DNA of 64,000 nucleotides. Source: Tateyamaria sp. ANG-S1. Lineage in GTDB: Bacteria > Pseudomonadota > Alphaproteobacteria > Rhodobacterales > Rhodobacteraceae. The stretch's first letter is position 1; every line of letters starts with the position of its first letter. Shown here in pieces: positions 46,323 through 56,000 of the stretch. The stretch covers positions 372,001 to 436,000 of the forward strand of contig NZ_JWLL01000006.1 in NCBI RefSeq assembly GCF_000814025.1, written 5' to 3'. The position numbers were made by a program, and so were the translations under genes. A model generated the notes under the pieces. The model searched no databases. It was not told the DNA's origin and saw only the letters and a program-made list of their open reading frames with translations.

Positions 46323-46936
46323 CCGTCGGGTTTGATCAGACCAAGACCGCGTAAATAAATCCCGATCCCGGTTTCCAAAAGATCATCCGGCGGGAAGGGG
46401 GACGCCTTTCCGGGTGAGTTGCGCGCGAACAGTTCCACCACGCCGTGGCTCAATGCCCAGATATGTGCCGAGAACATGGACGCCGGTGGCCGTTTGTCTT
46501 CCGGAATATGCTCGGACAAGTCGCCGGCTGCCTTTTCCAAAACCACGTTGGCGCGGCTGACCACATCGGCAAGTTCAGGCGTCCGGTTGGTGGAAATGCC
46601 GCTTTCGAACATAGCGATGTAATGACCCGGGAAGCGACGGGCAAATGCGAGATAGGCCCGCCCCGTGGCCTCGAACGCCGCGAGGGCCGAAGGTTGCCCG
46701 GATTCGTAGGCATGCTCCATCAGATCCGCAAAGATACCGTAGCCTTGCCGCGCGCATTCTGCGATCAGGTCCTCGCGCCCCTCGTAGTGCCGGTAGACCG
46801 CCGCAGGGGTCACGCCCGCCTGCTTGGCCGCTTCGGACAGGGTGAACCCTGTCGGGCCCTTTTCCTCGATCAGCTTCAGCGCGGCTTCGATGAGGGCCTG
46901 ACGCAGATTGCCGTGGTGGTAGCCGCGTTTAGGCAT
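46319..46936 (-). CDS. TetR family transcriptional regulator
   Basis: The 205-residue regulator starts [20 protein letters not shown], with the helix-turn-helix [20 protein letters not shown] at residues about 30-50, then a C-terminal TetR_C-type domain ([20 protein letters not shown]). I chose the ATG at 46936, which overlaps the end of the polyphosphate kinase gene. It may be read from that transcript. The stop is TAG. Target unknown. Confidence 0.88.
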   Translation of the reverse strand: MPKRGYHHGNLRQALIEAALKLIEEKGPTGFTLSEAAKQAGVTPAAVYRHYEGREDLIAECARQGYGIFADLMEHAYESGQPSALAAFEATGRAYLAFARRFPGHYIAMFESGISTNRTPELADVVSRANVVLEKAAGDLSEHIPEDKRPPASMFSAHIWALSHGVVELFARNSPGKASPFPPDDLLETGIGIYLRGLGLIKPDG

Positions 46937-47798
46937 CCCAGATATCCGGTCCGCCACAGATGGATTTGCTTATTTTGCCAATGGCTTGCGGGTCTTTGTT
47001 CGTGTAATCAAGCCCGTGCAGCAGCGTGCGGATGGCGTTCAGACGCGCACGTCTTTTGTCGTCCGAGCGCACGATTGTCCACGGCGCATGGGGGGAATGG
47101 GTCCGATCCAGGGTTTCGCGGATTGCATCGGTGTAGGCGTCCCACCTCTTTAAGCCTTCAACGTCGATCCAACTCAGCTTCCACTGTTTCAGGGGATCGT
47201 TCTCGCGGGCGAGGATGCGGCGCAGCTGTTCCGCCCGGCAGACGTTCAGCCAGAATTTGAATACGTGCACGCCATCGTCGATTAACATAGATTCAAATGG
47301 GTTCACCTGGACAAAAAAGTGCTCGCGCTGTTGCGGTTTGCAAAATCCGAACACATGCTCGACCACACCACGGTTATACCAACTTCGGTCAAAGAACGTG
47401 ATCTGACCGGCTGTCGGCAAATGCCTGATATAGCGTTGAAAATACCACTCAGCGGCCTCTTTCTCCGTAGGCTTCGAAAGAGCGACAACACGTGCGCCGC
47501 GCGGGTTCAGGTTCTCGCGGAACCGCTTGATCGTGCCGCCTTTGCCAGCCGCATCGCGCCCCTCGAAGACGCAGACAATGCGCGCGCCGGTCTCGGCCGC
47601 CCATTTCTGCATTTTGACCAGCTCGATCTGCAGCGCCTCAATCTGCGGCTCATAGTCCTTGCGCCGCATCCGCTCGGCATAAGGGTATGTCGGGGTCAGG
47701 ATATCACCCTTGTCTGCGCTGCTGATCTTGTCACGAATATCATCCGGCGCGCCGGTCTCGTAGAATTCCGTGATCGCGCCGTCAAAGGGAAGGCTCAT
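46929..47798 (-). CDS. ppk2: polyphosphate kinase 2 family protein (PPK2)
   Basis: The 289-residue kinase has Walker [21 protein letters not shown] (about residues 77-96), the Walker B/lid motif [17 protein letters not shown] and [23 protein letters not shown]2 enzymes transfer phosphate between polyphosphate and nucleoside diphosphates. A single-domain class I type is likely from length and motifs. It precedes a TetR gene whose start lies in its last codons. Confidence 0.92.
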   Translation of the reverse strand: MSLPFDGAITEFYETGAPDDIRDKISSADKGDILTPTYPYAERMRRKDYEPQIEALQIELVKMQKWAAETGARIVCVFEGRDAAGKGGTIKRFRENLNPRGARVVALSKPTEKEAAEWYFQRYIRHLPTAGQITFFDRSWYNRGVVEHVFGFCKPQQREHFFVQVNPFESMLIDDGVHVFKFWLNVCRAEQLRRILARENDPLKQWKLSWIDVEGLKRWDAYTDAIRETLDRTHSPHAPWTIVRSDDKRRARLNAIRTLLHGLDYTNKDPQAIGKISKSICGGPDIWDA

Positions 47799-47850
47799 GG
47801 TCTTAGCCTCAAGTTACTGCTCTTAACATCAATATGGGTCAGAGAAGCGC

Positions 47851-48822
47851 TTAACGCAAACCCGCACGTGCAGCGACACGGTCGATCGCTTCAATAACGT
47901 CCTGAGGATGCGTGTGTTGTGGCATATGACCAACGCCCGGTAGCACGGTTACGTTGGCGCCCTCGATCTGGCCCGGCAGTTTGGCCGAATGCACGTCGAG
48001 CGGCACAATGGTGTCTGCATCCCCATGCACGACTTCAACCGGGACGGTGATATTGCCGTAACTCTTTGACATCTCGACCACATGAGGACGCAGCCAGTTT
48101 ACCTGCCGCGCATTGGCCCGCATGGACGCCCGGCGCAGGATCAGGGCAGGGCCGACGTGATCGGTGTAGCCTTGGGGTGCCGTCTGCGGGGCAAAGATGC
48201 TGGACACCGCGTTGTCGATGTAGCTGTCCGGGACAAAGGCGGCCAGAACCGGCACCATCAGCCCGCCACCCCAGGCCGAGCCATTGACCTGATAGGTCCA
48301 ATCAAGCTCTCCCGGCCACGGATTGGCAACACCAGCGACGGACACGATCCCGGCAAGCTCATCGAATTCCAGCGCCCATGCCAGCGCAACAATGCCGCCA
48401 AAGGAATGGCCCAATACTATAGGCCGCTTGACCCCCAGCTGATCCGTCGCCGACTTGAGCAGGCGGGCCTGCTCGGTTGGATTAGCGTGTGTCGTGGTCC
48501 AGGCTGATCGGTGCTGCGGCAAGATCTGGTCCGTCCAGCCCAGCCCGGGCCGATCAAGGATCGTCACCCGGTAGCGGTCCTTGACACGGTCGGCAAAGGC
48601 AAAGGTGAAATCGCGTGTGTTGCCGGATGCCCCATGGATCAGCACCAGATCGGGGCCTTCGCCCATCTGCTCGACATGCACGCTAACGCCGTCCACGTCG
48701 ATGATCTGCCCCGTCGGAGGAAAGGCGGCAGCCGCGTCCCGCTCGCGCTTGGCTGCCAGAACCTGCACTACCACAAGGCCCAGGGCAACGAGGCCCAGAA
48801 CCACGTAAAACGCTGTTTTCAT
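47851..48822 (-). CDS. alpha/beta-hydrolase with N-terminal membrane anchor
   Basis: The 323-residue protein starts with one hydrophobic helix, MKTAFYVVLGLVALGLVVVQ, which probably anchors it in the inner membrane facing the periplasm. The hydrolase domain has LVLIHGASGNTRDF (oxyanion region), nucleophile Ser in VLGHSFGGIVALAWA, Asp in VVHGDADTIVP and His in GVGHMPQHTHP. The triad is complete. Substrate unknown; epoxide, ester or lactone are possible. It follows metA closely on the same strand. Confidence 0.88.
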   Translation of the reverse strand: MKTAFYVVLGLVALGLVVVQVLAAKRERDAAAAFPPTGQIIDVDGVSVHVEQMGEGPDLVLIHGASGNTRDFTFAFADRVKDRYRVTILDRPGLGWTDQILPQHRSAWTTTHANPTEQARLLKSATDQLGVKRPIVLGHSFGGIVALAWALEFDELAGIVSVAGVANPWPGELDWTYQVNGSAWGGGLMVPVLAAFVPDSYIDNAVSSIFAPQTAPQGYTDHVGPALILRRASMRANARQVNWLRPHVVEMSKSYGNITVPVEVVHGDADTIVPLDVHSAKLPGQIEGANVTVLPGVGHMPQHTHPQDVIEAIDRVAARAGLR

Positions 48823-48826
48823 TCCC

Positions 48827-49774
48827 TTACCCCCGAAGGTCGGTGCGGTCCTGCCCGATCCGTTCCATGTCGTACGGGGTGGTGAGATAAATCTCGCTCA
48901 GCCAATTGCCATAGAGAAGATGCGCATGGCTGCGCCACCGGTTGGTGGGGGTCTGCGTCGGATCGTCGCTTGGGAAGTAGCCGACGGGCAGAGCAATCTC
49001 GGCCCCTTCGACCTGCACCGAGGCGAGGTCGCGGTCATATTCCTGTTTCAGCGTGTCGCTGTCGTATTCAAAGTGGTTGAGGATGTAGAGCGCGCGGTGG
49101 TCCGGGTCTTCGATCAGGCAGGGCCCGGTTACGTCCGAGCCCAAGAGGATCGGTAGACCCGCCGCTTCGACCTCGGGCGCGCGCACTTCTGTCCAGCGAG
49201 AAACAGGCACCACGCAGTCGTCCGAAAACCCGCGCAGATAGGGCGATGCGGGTGACAGGTTTGCGTGCCGATACGTACCAAATTGCTTCGATTCCAGAAG
49301 ATGTTTGGGCACCTTATGGAAGTGGTGCAGCATCGCCATGCCGCCCCAGCACACGCCAAAGGTCGAATGCACGTTGGTCTGGGTCCAGTCCATGACCTCC
49401 TGCAGCTCACCCCAATAGTAAACGTCTTCGAAATCGAGATGTTCGATGGGCGCACCGGTGATGATCAAGCCGTCGAACTTCTCGGCCTTCACGTCCTGAA
49501 ACGGACGGTAGAAGCTCTCCATGTGCTCGGCGGCAGTGTTCTTGGTCTCATGCTCTGACATGCGGATCAGGCTCAGCTCGATCTGCAAGGGCGTCGCACC
49601 GATCAGCCGGGCAAACTGAGTTTCGGTCTGTATCTTCTTGGGCATCAGATTGAGCAGCCCGATCTTGAGCGGGCGGATGTCCTGATGCGCGGCCAGTTCC
49701 TCGTCCATGACCATCACACCCTCGTTCGTCAGAACGTCATAGGCGGGCAGGGTGGATGGCAATTTGATGGGCAT
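48827..49774 (-). CDS. metA: homoserine O-acyltransferase MetA, predicted acetyl-CoA type
   Basis: The 315-residue enzyme has the catalytic Cys in [16 protein letters not shown], and His and Glu in [14 protein letters not shown]. It acylates homoserine in methionine synthesis. At the acyl-specificity position, residue 111 counted from the first Met, it has Glu ([15 protein letters not shown]) where E. coli MetA has Gly (GAPLG). In characterised enzymes Glu there goes with acetyl-CoA use. It is therefore probably a homoserine O-acetyltransferase despite the usual succinyltransferase label. Intact. Confidence 0.92.
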   Translation of the reverse strand: MPIKLPSTLPAYDVLTNEGVMVMDEELAAHQDIRPLKIGLLNLMPKKIQTETQFARLIGATPLQIELSLIRMSEHETKNTAAEHMESFYRPFQDVKAEKFDGLIITGAPIEHLDFEDVYYWGELQEVMDWTQTNVHSTFGVCWGGMAMLHHFHKVPKHLLESKQFGTYRHANLSPASPYLRGFSDDCVVPVSRWTEVRAPEVEAAGLPILLGSDVTGPCLIEDPDHRALYILNHFEYDSDTLKQEYDRDLASVQVEGAEIALPVGYFPSDDPTQTPTNRWRSHAHLLYGNWLSEIYLTTPYDMERIGQDRTDLRG

Positions 49775-49807
49775 AGGTCTGGTCCGAATGAAGTTTGAAG
49801 GCCGGAC

Positions 49808-50695
49808 TTAGGCCGACACAGCCCGACGCTCAAGGGCCGTGGCAACAAGTTGGATGAAATCCGCTTCACCTTTGAGCGAGGCAACCCCGTCCGCTGTGAC
49901 CGTCACGCCCCAGCGCGCCATCGCCTCGTATCGCGGTTGGCGGTGCGCGAGCGCGCGGGCATAGGTCCAGCGCACAAAGGCATCGGGGTCGACCTTGCCC
50001 TCGGCCAAACCTGTTTCGGCCAAATAGTCGGTCCAGCAGGACAGCAGGAATTCCGGCTGATAGGCCATCGGCTTCGGCGCTTTGTCGAACCGTGCGATCA
50101 GGGCTGCCGTGTGCGCCTCATCTCCCTTGATCCAGATCGGTAGTGCAACGGCGCTGAGCGTTGTCATGAGCGGATCGTGGTCATTCGCCGGATCAACCCA
50201 TTCACAGATTGAACCGCCGGTGTCGCAGATGAAATGCGGATAACCGTAAAGCTGTTGCGCCCGCTCCGCGAAATGTCCGGTGTCGTTTAAGGCCGCGATC
50301 TCTGATTGGCGGAACTGTTCCTGCCGCTTGCGGTATTCGGCGATGGGCAGACCGCCCTTGGCCGGATCACCGGGCTTTCCAAGATAGGTCGAAACCGGGC
50401 TGAGATTGTGGAACGTGATGTTCGAGCCGATGTAGATGCTGTCGGACATCAAAAGGTCGCGTAAAAACGGCACCTTCATCGCCTCAGCCTTGGCGTTGTC
50501 GGTGATGCGCTCGCCCATATAGCGGGTGCCGATGCGGTAATCGATCGAGTAGTGAAACCAGTTACCACTGTCGCGCACTGTGGTGGACATATGTGTCTTG
50601 CCCAGGCCCGACATGCCAAAGACGAGCACACGCTTGGCTGGTGCTGCGCGCCACGCATCCGCATCGCGATAGAGCAAAGTATTCATGGTCCCCAT
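49808..50695 (-). CDS. P-loop ATPase of unknown function
   Basis: The product is about 292-295 residues; ATGs at 50695 and 50686 are both plausible. It has a Walker A motif VFGMSGLGKTHMSTTV near the N-terminus, then HYSIDYRIGTRYMGERITDN and ICDTGGSICEWVDPANDHDP, which looks like a Walker B/switch region. No DNA-binding or membrane segment is seen. Relatives are widespread in roseobacters as I recall, but I do not know a function. It lies alone between metA and an EamA gene on the same strand. Confidence 0.75.
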   Translation of the reverse strand: MGTMNTLLYRDADAWRAAPAKRVLVFGMSGLGKTHMSTTVRDSGNWFHYSIDYRIGTRYMGERITDNAKAEAMKVPFLRDLLMSDSIYIGSNITFHNLSPVSTYLGKPGDPAKGGLPIAEYRKRQEQFRQSEIAALNDTGHFAERAQQLYGYPHFICDTGGSICEWVDPANDHDPLMTTLSAVALPIWIKGDEAHTAALIARFDKAPKPMAYQPEFLLSCWTDYLAETGLAEGKVDPDAFVRWTYARALAHRQPRYEAMARWGVTVTADGVASLKGEADFIQLVATALERRAVSA

Positions 50696-50716
50696 GTCCC
50701 CGTTTTTCGGGCTGTC

Positions 50717-51652
50717 CTAGCGGCGCCGGGTAGGGCGGTCAACGCTCGCCCGTCTGAGAACTGTCAGGATGCGGCCATCAAGGATGACCAGCCCCAGCGC
50801 CAGGAGGGCAAAGCCGACAAAGGCGTTGGGTGACAGGGCCTCGTCCCGAACCAAGGCGCCGAGGACAATGGCAACCGGCGGGATGACAAGTGTGACCAGC
50901 ATCAGGTTTCCCGAACCCGCCATGGCCAGCACGCGGTAGTACAAGAGATAGGCGCCAGCCGTGGCGACAAGTGCGTAGTAAGCGATGGCAACGATTGTAT
51001 CGCTTTGGAGGTTAAGGACGATTGGCCCGTCTACAAACCATGCGAGGGGTACCGTGATGATCGTCGATCCGGTCAGCATCCCAGCCGCGGCCACTTGCGG
51101 TGGCAAGTCACCTAAAAACCGCCGTGCCCATACGCCGGCCAGCGCATAGCTGATTGTCCCCGCGACCACGGCCAGTTGCGCGAGGCTGCGCAAGTCAAAG
51201 GATCGGAAGTTGTCGAGCCCAATTGCTGTTGCGACACCGAAAAAGCCCAACAAGACCCCGAGAGCCTTGCGCAGAGTGATGCGCTCGTCCGCAAAGAACA
51301 GAGCTGCCGCAATGACGCCAAAGATGGCGGTCGCCGCATTCAGGATTGAGGTCAGGCCGGTTTCAATATGCAGCTGACCCCAGGCCATCAGGCCAAATGG
51401 GATGACGTTGTTCAAAAGCCCCATACCGATGAACGCCGCCCAGATGCGCGGATCGCGTTGGATCGTAAGGCGCGAGGCCAGCACAATAATCCAAAGCGCG
51501 CACATGGCCCAGAACGTGCGGTGTGCAACGCTCGTCAGGGGATCGACCTCATCCAGCGCGATGCGAATGGACAGGAACGACGCGCCCCAAATCGTGCCGA
51601 GCAGGATCAACTCGACCCAAGCGCGACCGGACAATGTTTTTTGCGATGTCAT
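50717..51652 (-). CDS. EamA/DMT family transporter
   Basis: The 311-residue membrane protein has ten predicted helices in two EamA repeats: WVELILLGTIWGASFLSIRI at the start, ALGVLLGFFGVATAIGLDNF in the middle and LVIPPVAIVLGALVRDEALS near the end. Family members export amino acids, nucleosides or drugs. The stop is TAG. There is no operon partner that would specify cargo. Confidence 0.88.
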   Translation of the reverse strand: MTSQKTLSGRAWVELILLGTIWGASFLSIRIALDEVDPLTSVAHRTFWAMCALWIIVLASRLTIQRDPRIWAAFIGMGLLNNVIPFGLMAWGQLHIETGLTSILNAATAIFGVIAAALFFADERITLRKALGVLLGFFGVATAIGLDNFRSFDLRSLAQLAVVAGTISYALAGVWARRFLGDLPPQVAAAGMLTGSTIITVPLAWFVDGPIVLNLQSDTIVAIAYYALVATAGAYLLYYRVLAMAGSGNLMLVTLVIPPVAIVLGALVRDEALSPNAFVGFALLALGLVILDGRILTVLRRASVDRPTRRR

Positions 51653-51707
51653 GCCAGTACCCTGTCAGGCTTGACCGTTCCAAGCCACCCGGAACCTGCG
51701 CAAAGAA

Positions 51708-51735
51708 AAACCCCGCCCGGTGAGGGGCGGGGTTT
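51708..51735 (-). terminator. Rho-independent terminator downstream of the FadL-like gene
   Basis: AAACCCCGCCC at 51708-51718 pairs perfectly with GGGCGGGGTTT at 51725-51735 around a 6-nt loop. On the reverse strand it is followed by TTTTTCTTT. It lies 29 nt beyond the porin stop. Confidence 0.85.
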
Positions 51736-51763
51736 CCATGATCTGTCCCCGCGGGGACAAAGA

Positions 51764-52951
51764 TCAGAACTTGTATGTGAACTTGATCCCGAAAGACATA
51801 GCACTGTTGTCTTCGAATATTGCTGCCGGGCGGCCCCCAGGAGCCGAAAATGCATCACCCAGCATGGTGTAACGAACACCGCCAGAAATGGCGAAGTCAT
51901 CATTCACATCGTATTGCGCACCCACTGCAACGTGCCGCGATCCATTGTTTGGCCCTAAAGGTGATACGATGTTGTCGTCGCCAACGGTCGAAAAGCCAAC
52001 AGCTACTGAACCGGACCATTTTTCGTTAAAGCGGCGACCGATACCGATTTCGAAATCATATCCATCTTCAAGATCGGTCAACGCGGACCCATTTGTCAGG
52101 AGTGCAAAGCCGGCGGGGCGGACGACGGTGTCGCTATAACGGGCATAACGAAGGCTACCGAAAACGAGCGTGTTGGCAGCGATGCCTGTTTGGAAATCCA
52201 GATTGATGGTTTCAGGTGTGTCAACGGTGGTTGTAGTCAGATCAGCAACAGCGCCGCGGGTTGCAAGCGAAATAGGGATACCGCGAATTGTTTCTGTCGT
52301 CGGCAAATCGTGTGTTGTTCCTGAGTTGTACGTCAGAGCTACGCGAAGCGCTATCGCCGGGATCTCATAGGCAGCGCCAACCACGTATCCGAAGTCGCCA
52401 TCGGATGAAAAGTTGCTCTCGTATCCATTTACGCCGCTTGTCGTAAGTGGCGAAGCTGATGAGTTAAAAGCGACACCACCCAGCGTAACATTGGCAGAGA
52501 CTTCTTGGTAGCGCAGGCCGCCATGTACCGACCAGTTGTCATTGAACTTATACCGAAGCAATGCGGTGACCGCGTTGCTGTCAACAGTTGCACCAGTGCC
52601 GCCAAGAATTGTGGTGGCGTTCGAGCCAGGATACAGCACATCAGAACCGTAGGGCTCATCCGATATTACTGCAAAGGACAGCTTGTCTGTCAGATCGTAT
52701 TTCAGACCCAGATTCCAGATCAGAAAATCTTCGCCGACATTGTCAATCGGTTGGCCTGACAGTGGGCCAAGGGCCGGGCTGGTGATTGCTGCGCCGTCAA
52801 GCGACGGTTCGCTGTAGCCAAAGCTTAGCTCAACGCGGTTGCCTTCCTCAAACAGAATGCCAATCCGTTGACCGGAGCGGTCGAGGCCGACTGCGTGTGC
52901 GGAGACTGTGGATGCGAGCAAAGCCGCAACCGTCAGTAGACGGGTTTTCAT
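51764..52951 (-). CDS. FadL/OmpP1-like outer membrane transport protein
   Basis: From the ATG at 52951, preceded by GGAGGAAAC, the precursor is 395 residues. It has a Sec signal (MKTRLLTVAALLASTVSAHA) and a beta-barrel with alternating aromatic strands ending in Phe (SFGIKFTYKF). The start of the mature part and QRIGILFEEGNRVELSFGYS match the FadL/TodX family, which takes up long-chain fatty acids or hydrophobic aromatics across the outer membrane. A terminator follows the stop. A palindrome lies upstream. Confidence 0.85.
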   Translation of the reverse strand: MKTRLLTVAALLASTVSAHAVGLDRSGQRIGILFEEGNRVELSFGYSEPSLDGAAITSPALGPLSGQPIDNVGEDFLIWNLGLKYDLTDKLSFAVISDEPYGSDVLYPGSNATTILGGTGATVDSNAVTALLRYKFNDNWSVHGGLRYQEVSANVTLGGVAFNSSASPLTTSGVNGYESNFSSDGDFGYVVGAAYEIPAIALRVALTYNSGTTHDLPTTETIRGIPISLATRGAVADLTTTTVDTPETINLDFQTGIAANTLVFGSLRYARYSDTVVRPAGFALLTNGSALTDLEDGYDFEIGIGRRFNEKWSGSVAVGFSTVGDDNIVSPLGPNNGSRHVAVGAQYDVNDDFAISGGVRYTMLGDAFSAPGGRPAAIFEDNSAMSFGIKFTYKF

Positions 52952-53031
52952 GATGTTTCCTCCCAAAAGCGCGCGGCGTGAATGTCGAGTGGATGCGCCT
53001 TGGGCTCTTATAAGCCGGTTTCAAGGGGGGT

Positions 53032-53047
53032 GCGTCAATATTGACGC
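53032..53047. promoter_or_regulatory. 16-bp perfect palindrome upstream of the FadL-like gene
   Basis: GCGTCAATATTGACGC lies 81-96 bp before the porin start. Two further imperfect GTGAC/GTCAY pairs follow within 60 bp (53065-53080 and 53085-53104, the latter CTGTGAC...GTCACAG). The repeated GTCA/TGAC theme suggests an operator cluster. The binding protein is unknown. Confidence 0.45.
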
Positions 53048-53098
53048 TAGGGCACATCAGGTCATGTGACGGAGCGTCATAAGCCTGTGACATTCAGG

Positions 53099-53968
53099 TC
53101 ACAGCGCTTTGGACGCCCGCGATTCCGCCCAGATGTTCACATAGTTTCCGGCAAAGATGATCGCCGCACCGACGAAAACCCAGATGTCGATCACTTCTCC
53201 GTAGACCAGCATGCCGATCACGGCGATGGTCGGCAACCGTATGAAATCAATGGGCACGACCACTGTCGCAGGCGCAATCGCAAGTGCATTGGTCAGGCAG
53301 TAATGTGCCAACAGACCGGCGCATCCGATCAGGAACACCCACGGCCCGGTTTGCCAGTCGGGCAGGGCGATGTCTCCGTCATAGCCTGCCATGACCACCC
53401 CCATGACCAACTGCATCGTGGTAAGCCAAAAGAGGATAGAGGCGATTCCCTCGTGCCGCGTCAGCCGCTTGGTCAGCATGATTGTCAGCGCAAAGAAGAT
53501 TGCCGACGACGCTGCGGTGATGACACCGGCATTCAGGCCCGCCATGTCAGGTCGTGCCACGATCAGGATACCGATGAACCCCATGATCGCCGCGAACGCG
53601 CGTACGGCGGTCAGGCGCTCGCCCAGGACAAGCGGGCTTAGAACGATCACCCAGATCGGCGAAGTGAACTCAAGGGCAAAGACCTGCGCCAGCGGGATGA
53701 CGGTGACCGCGTAGAACCATAGGTTTTGTCCAGTGAAATGCGCCAGGTTGCGCACCACATGAGTGCCCAACCGGTCGGTGCGGATGCTGCGCCATGCGCC
53801 CGTCATTGCGACCAGGGCACAGACCACAACCACGCCAACCAGGCTGCGGTACATCATGATTTCAAATGTATCGAGGCTGTCTGACACCTCGCGCCCGGCC
53901 ACGGCCATGGCCGAGAAGGACGCGATAGAGCCTGTCATCCAAAGGGCCGCCTTCAGAACTGGGCTCAT
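53099..53968 (-). CDS. EamA/DMT family transporter
   Basis: The product is 289 residues from the ATG at 53968, with ten helices. It starts [20 protein letters not shown] and contains LVLGERLTAVRAFAAIMGFI and FIRLPTIAVIGMLVYGEVID, typical for the second EamA half. It is distinct from the copy at 50717. Its start overlaps the stop of the small monooxygenase gene upstream, and it forms a short operon with that gene and guaA. Cargo unknown. Confidence 0.88.
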   Translation of the reverse strand: MSPVLKAALWMTGSIASFSAMAVAGREVSDSLDTFEIMMYRSLVGVVVVCALVAMTGAWRSIRTDRLGTHVVRNLAHFTGQNLWFYAVTVIPLAQVFALEFTSPIWVIVLSPLVLGERLTAVRAFAAIMGFIGILIVARPDMAGLNAGVITAASSAIFFALTIMLTKRLTRHEGIASILFWLTTMQLVMGVVMAGYDGDIALPDWQTGPWVFLIGCAGLLAHYCLTNALAIAPATVVVPIDFIRLPTIAVIGMLVYGEVIDIWVFVGAAIIFAGNYVNIWAESRASKAL

Positions 53969-54243
53969 TCCATGCCCTTGATCGTGTAGTCGCGGGCAAT
54001 CCCGGCGGTCTGTTGCGCCCAATCGGACGCGCCCGCGCGCGCTTGATGTGCCTCGAACGCAGCTTGGTCGGTAAACGCCTCTGACACCGTCCAAACCAGA
54101 GGATCATCGGTCGGCACAACGTCGAAGCGGATGCAACCCGGTTCAGCGCGGGTCAGGCGCATATGCTCGGGCAGGGCGGCGCGCACCCGAGCAGCCTCTT
54201 CTTCCGACGCGCAGCGCAGAAACCCGTCCAGCGTCACTCCCAT
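53965..54243 (-). CDS. antibiotic biosynthesis monooxygenase (ABM) domain protein
   Basis: The 92-residue protein has the ABM dimeric ferredoxin-like fold: [20 protein letters not shown], then [40 protein letters not shown]. Members are quinol monooxygenases or heme/aldehyde-processing enzymes; many have no known substrate. It starts inside the 3' end of guaA (overlap of 10 nt) and overlaps the transporter downstream. Confidence 0.85.
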   Translation of the reverse strand: MGVTLDGFLRCASEEEAARVRAALPEHMRLTRAEPGCIRFDVVPTDDPLVWTVSEAFTDQAAFEAHQARAGASDWAQQTAGIARDYTIKGME

Positions 54244-55808
54244 TCGATGGTGCCTGGAGGTTTCGAGGTGATATCATAGGTCACGCGATTGATTCCCGGC
54301 ACCTCGTTGATGATCCGGGTTGCAGTCTCGCCCAGGAACTCATGGCTGAATGGATAGTAGTCGGCCGTCATCCCATCCACAGACGTCACCGCACGCAGGG
54401 CGCAGGCATAGTCGTAGGTCCGGCCATCCCCCATCACGCCGACTGTGCGCACGGGCAGGATGGCACAGAAGGCTTGCCAGATGTCGTCATAGAGCCCGTG
54501 CTTGCGGATCTGGTCGATATACACTGCGTCGGCTTCGCGCAGAATGTCGAGCTTGGCGCGCGTGATCTCTCCGGGGCAGCGGATGGCAAGGCCCGGGCCA
54601 GGGAAGGGGTGACGCCCGATGAAATGGTCCGGTAGACCCAGTTCGCGACCCAAGGCGCGGACCTCATCCTTGAAGAGCTCGCGCAGCGGTTCGACCAGTT
54701 TCAGCCCCATTTTTTCCGGTAGGCCGCCGACATTGTGGTGCGACTTGATGGTCACCGACGGTCCGCCGGAAAAGCTGACGCTTTCGATGACATCGGGATA
54801 AAGCGTCCCTTGCGCCAGGAACTCCGCCCCTTCGATCTGGTCTGCGTATTTCTGGAACACGTCGATGAAGAGGCGACCTATGATCTTGCGTTTGGTTTCA
54901 GGGTCGGATTGGCCCTCAAGCTCGCCTAGGAAGAGTTCCGTTTCATCCGCGTGGATGACTTGCAGGTTCATATTGTCGCGGAACATGCCCACAACTTCTT
55001 CCGCCTCATTCTTGCGCAGGAGGCCATGATCCACGAACACGCAAGTCAGCTGATCTCCAACCGCTTCGTGGATCAGGGCAGCAGCGACGGAGCTATCGAC
55101 ACCGCCCGACAGCGCACAGATCACTTTTTTGTCGCCGACCTGCTCACGGATGCGTTGCACCGCTTCTTCGCGATAGGCGCCCATGGTCCAGTCGCCACTG
55201 AACCCTGCCAGCCTCACGAAGTTTTCGTAAAGCTTCGCGCCCTTGGGTGTGTGATGCACCTCGGGGTGGAACTGTACCGCGTAGAAGTTGCGCGACGTGT
55301 CTGCTGTGATCGCGTATGGCGCATTGGGGGAGGTGCCATAGACCTCGAACCCCGGGGCCAGCTTCGACACGTGGTCGCCGTGGCTCATCCACACTTGCTC
55401 GCGCCCGTCGTCAAACCAGCCCTGGAGCAGGTCAAGTTGCCCCTCCGGTGTGACGAAGGCCCGGCCAAATTCGGCCGTCCCGCCGCCGCCCGAGATCTTG
55501 CCGCCGTCCACCTGGCCACCGAGCTGCTGCATCATCGCCTGCTGACCGTAGCAGATGCCCAGTACAGGAACGCCCATCTCCCACAGCGCTTCGGGTGCAC
55601 GGGGTGAGCCAGGGCGCGTCACGCTATCCGGGCCGCCGGACAGGATCACGGCCTTGGGCGCTATTTCTGCAAGGCTTACGCCGGTGATGTTCTGGTAGGG
55701 GTGGATTTCGCAATACACATCCAGCTCGCGCAGGCGACGCGCGATGAGCTGCGTTACCTGGCTGCCGAAGTCGATGATGAGGAGGCGGTCGTGGCTCTGA
55801 TCGGTCAT
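54234..55808 (-). CDS. guaA: GMP synthase (glutamine-hydrolysing)
   Basis: The 524-residue enzyme has an N-terminal class I amidotransferase with nucleophile Cys in [18 protein letters not shown] and His/Glu in [13 protein letters not shown], the ATP pyrophosphatase loop [20 protein letters not shown], and the C-terminal dimer domain ending [17 protein letters not shown]. It converts XMP to GMP. Full length and standard. Confidence 0.97.
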   Translation of the reverse strand: MTDQSHDRLLIIDFGSQVTQLIARRLRELDVYCEIHPYQNITGVSLAEIAPKAVILSGGPDSVTRPGSPRAPEALWEMGVPVLGICYGQQAMMQQLGGQVDGGKISGGGGTAEFGRAFVTPEGQLDLLQGWFDDGREQVWMSHGDHVSKLAPGFEVYGTSPNAPYAITADTSRNFYAVQFHPEVHHTPKGAKLYENFVRLAGFSGDWTMGAYREEAVQRIREQVGDKKVICALSGGVDSSVAAALIHEAVGDQLTCVFVDHGLLRKNEAEEVVGMFRDNMNLQVIHADETELFLGELEGQSDPETKRKIIGRLFIDVFQKYADQIEGAEFLAQGTLYPDVIESVSFSGGPSVTIKSHHNVGGLPEKMGLKLVEPLRELFKDEVRALGRELGLPDHFIGRHPFPGPGLAIRCPGEITRAKLDILREADAVYIDQIRKHGLYDDIWQAFCAILPVRTVGVMGDGRTYDYACALRAVTSVDGMTADYYPFSHEFLGETATRIINEVPGINRVTYDITSKPPGTIEWE

Positions 55809-55851
55809 GTCGCTGCAATAGGCGTGCGTGCGGGTGGTGGCAAGCGTTGGA

Positions 55852-55896
55852 CTGGGGCGCTGCCCCAGACCCCGTGGTATTTTTGGTCAGAAGAAA
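55852..55896. repeat. GC-hairpin intergenic repeat of Rhodobacteraceae type
   Basis: CTGGGGC-GCT-GCCCCAG is a 7-bp hairpin with 3-nt loop (55852-55868), followed by ACCCCGTGGTATTTTTGG and CAGAAGAA. I recall similar GC-hairpin plus TATTT...AGAAGAA modules scattered between genes in Rhodobacteraceae genomes. Only one copy is seen here, so the repeat status rests on recall. Confidence 0.45.
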
Positions 55897-56000
55897 CGGA
55901 CATGTCGCTTTTTTCTCTCGGGGGGCGCTATGAGCCTGCCTGCGATGCTGCGATGCGGTAATCACAGGTGCACCCAGTGATATGAAAAGGGGGATAGGTC

